In this document: one piece after another, positions 61,264-64,000 of the stretch
Layout: each line of letters starts with the position of its first letter
Numbering within the stretch: position 1 is the stretch's first letter
Assembly (NCBI RefSeq): GCF_033441515.1
Contig: NZ_JAWQJT010000002.1
Coordinates: 2,294,001 to 2,358,000, forward strand
Reading direction: 5' to 3'
Source: Amycolatopsis solani
GTDB lineage: Bacteria > Actinomycetota > Actinomycetes > Mycobacteriales > Pseudonocardiaceae
Length of the DNA: 64,000 nt
Translations under genes and position numbers: made by a program
The notes under the pieces: model-generated
What the model saw: the letters and a program-made list of their open reading frames with translations, nothing else
The model's database searches: none
Told to the model about the DNA's origin: nothing

Positions 61264-61276
61264 AGACGGTCCGTCT
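61264..61276. promoter_or_regulatory. Palindromic operator 2, TetR side
   Basis: AGACGG-T-CCGTCT, sharing the GACGG/CCGTC half-sites with operator 1. It lies 26 bp before the TetR start and suggests that TetR represses itself and the SDR. Confidence 0.7.
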
Positions 61277-61302
61277 CGTCTTGCGAGTGCTAAGGTGCCC
61301 GC

Positions 61303-61887
61303 GTGCCCGGACCCCCCGACCCCACCCGCCGCAGCGAAACCGCGCGGCGCGCCATCCTCGCCGCCGCGCTGGACCTCGCCGGGACGCTCGGCTACGCGAA
61401 GCTCAGCATCGAAGGCATCGCCCAGGCCGCCGGCGTCGGCAAGCAGACGATCTACCGCTGGTGGCCGTCGAAGGGCGCGTTGCTGTTCGACGCCTTCCTG
61501 ACGCTCGCGGGCGAAGGCGAGGACGCGGCCCTGCCCGACACCGGCGACCTGGCCGCGGACCTGAAACGGGTGCTGCGAGCCACGATCACCGAACTCGAAG
61601 ACCCGCGCTACGACCTCCCGATGCGCGCCCTGCACACGGAAATCGTCCACGACCCGGCCTTGGCGGCGGACTACGCGAAGCGGCTGGACGGCCCGATGCG
61701 CGAGCTGAAAAAAGCGAGACTGCGCAGCGCCCAGCGGACCGGCGAACTGGCCGCGGACCTCGACCTCGACGTGGCGATCGACCTGCTGTGGGGCCCGCTG
61801 CTCAACCGCTGGCTCCAGCGCACCGGCCCGCTGACCCCGGAGTACACCGACCAGGTGGTGGACACCGCACTGCGCGGCCTCCGCTAA
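61303..61887 (+). CDS. TetR/AcrR-family transcriptional regulator
   Basis: 194 residues. The N-terminal HTH has TARRAILAAALDLAGTLGYA and AAGVGKQTIYRWWPSKGALL. The C-terminal ligand domain has PMRALHTEIVHDPALAADY and LWGPLLNRWLQRTGPLTPEY. GTG 61,303. It is divergent from the SDR gene and has its own operator-like palindromes. Its stop overlaps that of the convergent AraC gene by 4 bases. The ligand is unknown. Confidence 0.92.
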   Translation: MPGPPDPTRRSETARRAILAAALDLAGTLGYAKLSIEGIAQAAGVGKQTIYRWWPSKGALLFDAFLTLAGEGEDAALPDTGDLAADLKRVLRATITELEDPRYDLPMRALHTEIVHDPALAADYAKRLDGPMRELKKARLRSAQRTGELAADLDLDVAIDLLWGPLLNRWLQRTGPLTPEYTDQVVDTALRGLR

Positions 61888-62753
61888 CGGGCCCGGAACC
61901 CGCCCGGCGCCACCCCGAACTGCCGCTTGAACGCATGGGAAAACGCGAACGGCGAGCCGTACCCCACCTTCGCCGCGATCGACGGCAGCGGCAGCTCCGT
62001 GTCCTGCAGGAGGCGGGCCGCCGTCGTCAGGCGCCACCACGTCAGGTACGCCATCGGCGGTTGCCCGGTCAGCGCCGTGAACCGGCGGCCGAGCGTGGCC
62101 CGCGATAGTCCGACGCGGGCGGCCAGGTCCTCGATCCGCCACGGCGCCGCCGGGTCCGCGTGCAGTGCCTCCAGCGCCGCGGCGATCTCGGGGTCGCGCA
62201 GCGCCCGTGGCCAGCCCGTGCCCGGGTGCCCGGCCAGCCAGGCGCGGACGAGGTAGACGAGCAGCAGGTCCAGCAGACCGGTCAGGACCGCGGCCGAGCC
62301 CGGGCGCCGGTCGGCGACCTCGGCGCCGAGCAGATCGATCGCCGCGCGCAGTTCGGGGTGGCGGCCCGGCTCGGCGGGGAGGTGGACGACGTCCGGCAGG
62401 CTCGCCAGCACCGGGTGGCGCCGCGCGCGGGCCAGTTTGTACTTGCCGCACAGGAACTCCGTCCGCCCGTCCGGCTCGGCGACCGCCGTCTCGAACGGCA
62501 CCGCGCCGGTCGCGTCCGGCGTCGCCGACAGCGTGTGCGGGCTCCCGTGCGGCACCAGTACGACGTCCCCGGCCCCGAGCGGCACCGGCTCGCCGTCGTC
62601 CGGGACGAGCCAGCCGCTGCCGCGCAGCAGCACGTGGAACCCGGCGCCGTCGTAGGGCGCGAACCGGTAGCACCACGCGGACCCGGCGCTGAGCCGGTTC
62701 GACGTCGGCTGCCCGATCCGGACGGCGGCGATCGCATCGCTGAGGAGGTCCAC
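61884..62753 (-). CDS. AraC-family regulator with cupin sensor
   Basis: 289 residues. An N-terminal cupin domain (SAWCYRFAPYDGAGFHVLLRG, GDVVLVPHGSPHTLS) is followed by a C-terminal AraC HTH pair (RIEDLAARVGLSRATLGRRF, LTGQPPMAYLTWWRLTTAARLL and SIAAKVGYGSPFAFSHAFKR). It is divergent from the MBL hydrolase across 82 bp, a likely target. Confidence 0.92.
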   Translation of the reverse strand: MDLLSDAIAAVRIGQPTSNRLSAGSAWCYRFAPYDGAGFHVLLRGSGWLVPDDGEPVPLGAGDVVLVPHGSPHTLSATPDATGAVPFETAVAEPDGRTEFLCGKYKLARARRHPVLASLPDVVHLPAEPGRHPELRAAIDLLGAEVADRRPGSAAVLTGLLDLLLVYLVRAWLAGHPGTGWPRALRDPEIAAALEALHADPAAPWRIEDLAARVGLSRATLGRRFTALTGQPPMAYLTWWRLTTAARLLQDTELPLPSIAAKVGYGSPFAFSHAFKRQFGVAPGGFRAR

Positions 62754-62835
62754 CGGCTCAGCCTAGAGCCGATCTCGTATCGAATCGAGCTTTTCACGCA
62801 TGGAAACGCTCACCCAGGCGTCCTAACGTCGAGTC

Positions 62836-63729
62836 ATGCACATCGGTGAAGTCGAAGTCGTGAAGGTCGTCGAGTGGGCGGGTGAGATCGCACCGGCGCG
62901 GACCATCGTCCCCAGCCCGCCCGAGCTCTGGGCGGACAACGCCGGCTGGCTCGCGCCCGACCACTGGAACCCGGAGACCGGCGGCTACGTCGGCGCGGTC
63001 CAGACCTGGGTGCTGCGCAGCGAAGGCCGCGTCATCCTGGTCGACACCGGCGTAGGCAACGACCGCGACCGCCCGCAGATCCCGCTGTTCGACCACCTGG
63101 CGACCCCGTTCCTCGACCGCCTCGCCGCGGCGGGCGTCCGGCCCGAAGACGTCGACGTCGTCGTCAACACGCACATCCACTACGACCACGTCGGCTGGAA
63201 CACCGAGCTCCGCAACGGCGACTGGGTGCCGGCGTTCCCGCGGGCGACGTACCTGATCCCCCGCGCGGACCAGGTGTACTTCGACCCACGCAACGCCCAC
63301 CGCCGCCCGGCGCCGCGCACCGGCCGCGACCGGCTGCGCCGGGAGGGCAGCCTGCTGGTCTACGCCGACAGCGTCGCGCCCGTGCTCGGCCGCGCGGTGC
63401 TGTGGGAGGGCAGCCACCGCATCGACCGGAACCTCACCCTCACGGCGGCGCCCGGCCACACGCCCGGTTCGTCGGTGCTGCGCGTCGCGTCGGGCCGGGA
63501 CCGCGCGGTGTTCGTCGGCGACCTGCTGCACAGCCCCGTGCAGATCCTCGAACCGCAGCACAGCAGCTGCTTCTGCGAGGACCCGAGCCAAGCCGCCACC
63601 ACCCGGCGCGCCCTTCTCGGACAGGCGGCGGACAGCGGAGAACTCGTCGTCCCAGCGCACTTCGCGGGCCCGGGGGCGGCGGAGATCCGCCGCGACGGCA
63701 GCCGTTTCGCGATCCGCCGCTGGAGCTAG
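62836..63729 (+). CDS. MBL-fold metallo-hydrolase
   Basis: 297 residues. The metal site HIHYDHVGW (HxHxDH), GHTPGSSV with His and VGDLLHSP with Asp are present, and PAHFAGPG supplies the last His. It hydrolyses an ester, lactone or thioester; quorum-quenching lactonases and other enzymes share this fold, so the substrate is open. ATG 62,836. It overlaps the stop of the convergent AraC fragment. Confidence 0.9.
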   Translation: MHIGEVEVVKVVEWAGEIAPARTIVPSPPELWADNAGWLAPDHWNPETGGYVGAVQTWVLRSEGRVILVDTGVGNDRDRPQIPLFDHLATPFLDRLAAAGVRPEDVDVVVNTHIHYDHVGWNTELRNGDWVPAFPRATYLIPRADQVYFDPRNAHRRPAPRTGRDRLRREGSLLVYADSVAPVLGRAVLWEGSHRIDRNLTLTAAPGHTPGSSVLRVASGRDRAVFVGDLLHSPVQILEPQHSSCFCEDPSQAATTRRALLGQAADSGELVVPAHFAGPGAAEIRRDGSRFAIRRWS

Positions 63730-64000
63730 CCCTCCCCAGCGCAGTAGCGGCCGGGGGTGCAGCCGACCAGGTCGGTGAACGCGTCGATGAAGCTGCTCGG
63801 ATTCGCCCAGCCCAGGCGGATCGCCGTGTCGGTGACCGACGTGCCGTCGCCGAGTTCGAGCACCGCCCGCTGGACGCGCAGCAGCGTGCGCCACTGGTGG
63901 AAGCTCATCGACAGCTCGCCGGCGAACAGCCGGCTCAGGGTCCGTTCGCTCGAACCCGTCCGGTGCCCCAGCTCCGCCAGCGTCGCCGGGCCGGCCGGAT
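63726..64000 (-). CDS. AraC-family regulator, partial (5' end outside window)
   Basis: The visible C-terminal part of about 91 codons is an AraC HTH: TLAELGHRTGSSERTLSRLF, the second helix set RTLLRVQRAVLELGDGTSV, DTAIRLGWANPSSFIDAF and GCTPGRYC. The N-terminal sensor domain lies beyond the window. It is convergent with the MBL hydrolase and overlaps its stop by 4 bases. Confidence 0.85.
   Translation of the reverse strand, partial: PAGPATLAELGHRTGSSERTLSRLFAGELSMSFHQWRTLLRVQRAVLELGDGTSVTDTAIRLGWANPSSFIDAFTDLVGCTPGRYCAGEG

Overview
The window is very GC-rich actinobacterial chromosome, with pervasive G/C third codon positions, GTG starts and many 4-base stop/start overlaps. The gene families and the intergenic hairpins suggest Pseudonocardiaceae, perhaps Amycolatopsis; that assignment is inference. 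I see no tRNA, rRNA, CRISPR array, integrase or capsid genes.

Region by region: 0.1-4 kb holds an MFS transporter divergent from a PaaX-type regulator, then a LysR regulator. At 4.2-5.6 kb a secreted surface protein is followed by a class F sortase. At 5.7-10.9 kb is a three-gene formate dehydrogenase operon whose catalytic subunit reads an in-frame TGA as selenocysteine (SECIS-like hairpin directly downstream), followed by a LacI regulator. At 12.1-13.5 kb are a small HTH regulator and a TerC-family membrane protein preceded by a yybP-ykoY (Mn2+) riboswitch. At 13.6-22.2 kb are an Eis-like acetyltransferase, two Acg-type nitroreductase-like proteins with a DevR/DosR-type response regulator (each of the three has a DosR-box-like site upstream), a large LuxR (LAL) regulator, an SDR and a LysR regulator. 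An intact ISL2-group IS5 element (22,342-23,422) sits inside a chromosomal hairpin repeat.

The centrepiece is a 24-kb minus-strand operon (48,040 down to 23,930) encoding a contractile injection system (CIS): two sheath and two tube proteins, LysM hub, gpD/gpV spike, gp25, two gpJ-type baseplate proteins, a gpI-type protein, a tape-measure candidate and an AAA+ ATPase. It also carries three paralogous proteins with a shared F..GQ.L...D N-terminal module whose conserved blocks are spaced identically; they are the best candidates here for poorly described CIS parts. A BTAD/SARP-type regulator is divergent to the operon.

From 49.4 to 64 kb are a secreted lipase-like protein, a STAS-ATPase fusion, an anti-sigma-type ATPase with a STAS protein lacking the phospho-acceptor serine, a zinc alcohol dehydrogenase, a GH64 glucanase with a CBM6, an SGNH hydrolase, two roadblock/LC7 proteins, a CoA-transferase, an SDR divergent from a TetR gene with two palindromic operators, an AraC regulator divergent from an MBL hydrolase, and the C-terminal part of another AraC gene cut by the window edge.

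Three dispersed sequence families cross these regions: 47-bp CCCAATGTGGCGTT hairpins, palindromes built on GAATGACTCATTC, and an 11-bp palindrome TCCACWGTGGA that is strongly over-represented, mostly inside CIS genes and in more than one reading frame.
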